A stretch of 64,000 nucleotides of DNA from Fortiea contorta PCC 7126 (lineage in GTDB: Bacteria > Cyanobacteriota > Cyanobacteriia > Cyanobacteriales > Nostocaceae). How positions within the stretch are numbered: position 1 is the stretch's first letter; every line of letters starts with the position of its first letter. Positions 62,957 to 64,000 of the stretch are shown here, in pieces. A program made the position numbers and the translations under genes. The notes below the pieces were generated by a model. The model ran no database searches, was not told the origin of the DNA, and was given only the letters and a program-made list of their open reading frames with translations. The stretch spans positions 4,677,895 to 4,741,894 of the forward strand of contig NZ_KB235930.1 in NCBI RefSeq assembly GCF_000332295.1, given 5' to 3'.

Positions 62957-64000
62957 TTAGATAGTTTTGGGATGAAAGTTACGCAAGCGTAAGGCATTCG
63001 TAACAACAGAAACAGAACTAAAAGCCATCGCTCCACCCGCAATAATTGGGTTGAGTAACCAGCCAAAGACAGGAAACAAAACTCCAGCAGCAATGGGAAT
63101 CCCAGCAACGTTGTAAATAAAGGCAAAGAAGAGATTTTGACGGATATTGCGAATAGTGGCACGGCTCAATTGAATTGCGGTAACAATACCTTGCAAGTCT
63201 CCAGAGATCAGGGTAATATCGCTGGCTGCGATCGCTACATCCGTTCCAGTTCCAATTGCAATCCCCACGTTGGCTTGAGCCAGTGCTGGCGCATCATTGA
63301 TACCATCACCCACCATTGCAACAATTTTCCCCTCTGCTTGCAATGCTTGTACTTGAGACGCTTTTTGGTCGGGTCGAACTTCTGCAACTACACGTCTGAT
63401 ACCAACTTCGCTGGCGATCGCTTCTGCTGTTTTGCGATTATCCCCTGTTAACATAACCACCTCTAAGCCTAACTTTTGTAGCGTTCTCACAACTGCTACT
63501 GAAGAAGGTTTAAGTGCATCAGCAATTCCCATCAAGCCTTGAATTTGCCCATCCACAGCAATTAAAATAGCTGTTTTACCAGCAGCTTCCAAAGAAGCTT
63601 TGCGCTCTTGGAGAGTGCGAGTGTCGATATTTAATTCTTCCATCCAACGTTGAGTACCAATTTGTACCAAGTGGTCTGAAACAAAGCCTTGGACACCACT
63701 GCCGGCGATCGCTTCAAATTTTTGAGCCTCTATCAGTTCCACTTGCTGAGATTGAGCATACCTAACCACCGCTTCAGCTAATGGATGTTCTGAATTTCGT
63801 TCTACAGACGCTGCCAACTGCAAAAGTTTTAACTCATTACTATTAGCTGTGCCATTAACAGTAACAAAGTCAGTAACAGTGGGTTTTCCCTGTGTTAAAG
63901 TTCCAGTTTTATCTAGCACAATGGTTTGGATTCTATGAGCAAGTTCTAGACTTTCAGCACCTTTAATTAAAATGCCATTCTCTGCGCCCTTGCCCGTTCC
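62957..64000 (-). CDS. copA: Heavy-metal P-type ATPase, C-terminal part (5' end outside window)
   Basis: The frame is open to the last base, so the N-terminus and first membrane domain are missing here. Visible are ENGILIKGAESLELAHRI, the phosphorylation site LDKTGTLTQG, an N-domain with SEHPLAEAV (HP motif), MLTGDNRKTAEAIA, MVGDGINDAPALAQANVGIAIGTGTDVA and two final membrane helices. These mark a P1B ATPase exporting Cu+/Ag+ or Zn2+/Cd2+; the cupredoxin neighbour favours copper. The CPC or equivalent metal motif in helix 6 lies outside the window, so the gene symbol is tentative. Confidence 0.85.
   Translation of the reverse strand, partial: GTGKGAENGILIKGAESLELAHRIQTIVLDKTGTLTQGKPTVTDFVTVNGTANSNELKLLQLAASVERNSEHPLAEAVVRYAQSQQVELIEAQKFEAIAGSGVQGFVSDHLVQIGTQRWMEELNIDTRTLQERKASLEAAGKTAILIAVDGQIQGLMGIADALKPSSVAVVRTLQKLGLEVVMLTGDNRKTAEAIASEVGIRRVVAEVRPDQKASQVQALQAEGKIVAMVGDGINDAPALAQANVGIAIGTGTDVAIAASDITLISGDLQGIVTAIQLSRATIRNIRQNLFFAFIYNVAGIPIAAGVLFPVFGWLLNPIIAGGAMAFSSVSVVTNALRLRNFHPKTI

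Overview
The window looks like chromosome from a filamentous, heterocyst-forming cyanobacterium of the Nostoc/Calothrix type. The evidence is the many HIP1 octamers (GCGATCGC), a tRNA-Leu(UAA) split by a group I intron, a HetZ-family protein, ndhL followed by a DUF3007 gene and trpA, an S-layer-homology protein, and abundant short tandem repeats between genes. Genes lie on both strands in small units. All species-level statements are inference from gene content.

Layout. 0-2.6 kb: the end of a beta-helix/SLH surface protein and a conserved cyanobacterial protein. 2.7-12.2 kb: a sulfur island with an Rrf2 regulator divergent from cysE, cysA divergent from a CysR-like Crp-family regulator, a double-NIL-domain protein, cysW, cysT and two divergent sulfate-binding proteins. 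12.7-17 kb: a collagen-like secreted protein, then a trypsin-like protease next to two genes made only of the domain that precedes its catalytic region. 17.3-28.7 kb: housekeeping and conserved genes (HetZ-like, Sua5/YciO, larC, two lipoproteins, a YbhN-like membrane protein, the intron-containing tRNA-Leu, ndhL, trpA). 28.7-30.1 kb: a long AT-rich stretch without genes. 30.1-39.2 kb: a surface and outer-membrane cluster (DUF11/SdrD-like proteins, a 1080-residue beta-barrel, an OmpA/beta-helix protein). 39.5-47.3 kb: a Ser/Thr kinase, a glutaredoxin-like protein, murE, and two convergent, related histidine-kinase-like proteins with complementary defects. 47.3-51.7 kb: a decayed region with an IS4-family insertion sequence that cut off a cas8a1 gene, an orphan cas6 and a broken pstS fragment. 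51.7-64 kb: a heavy-metal (probably copper/silver) resistance island with RND pump, fusion protein, two MerR regulators, secreted and redox proteins, an MFS transporter, a cupredoxin and a P-type ATPase.

Strongest observations. (1) Three copies (9268-9472, 12447-12648, 36996-37188) of a 193-205 bp non-autonomous mobile element with CATTGGTGTCAACTTAA-type ends, each with a perfect 9-bp target duplication; two carry a string of hairpins and the third has the same ends but another core. (2) Two neighbouring kinase-like proteins, one lacking the phospho-acceptor His but keeping the ATPase motifs, the other keeping the His but lacking them. (3) A trypsin-like protease beside free-standing homologues of its own N-terminal domain. 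(4) Four MerR-type promoters with a TTGACT box and a 20-bp spacer, defining a local metal regulon. (5) A switch in strand composition inside one reading frame at about 32.1-32.5 kb. (6) A T_TTT_TTA slippery heptamer, in register, where the IS4 transposase frame breaks.

Limits: everything was read by eye. Family names rest on recognised motifs, no alignment or database search was run, and many start codons are judgement calls, noted where they matter.
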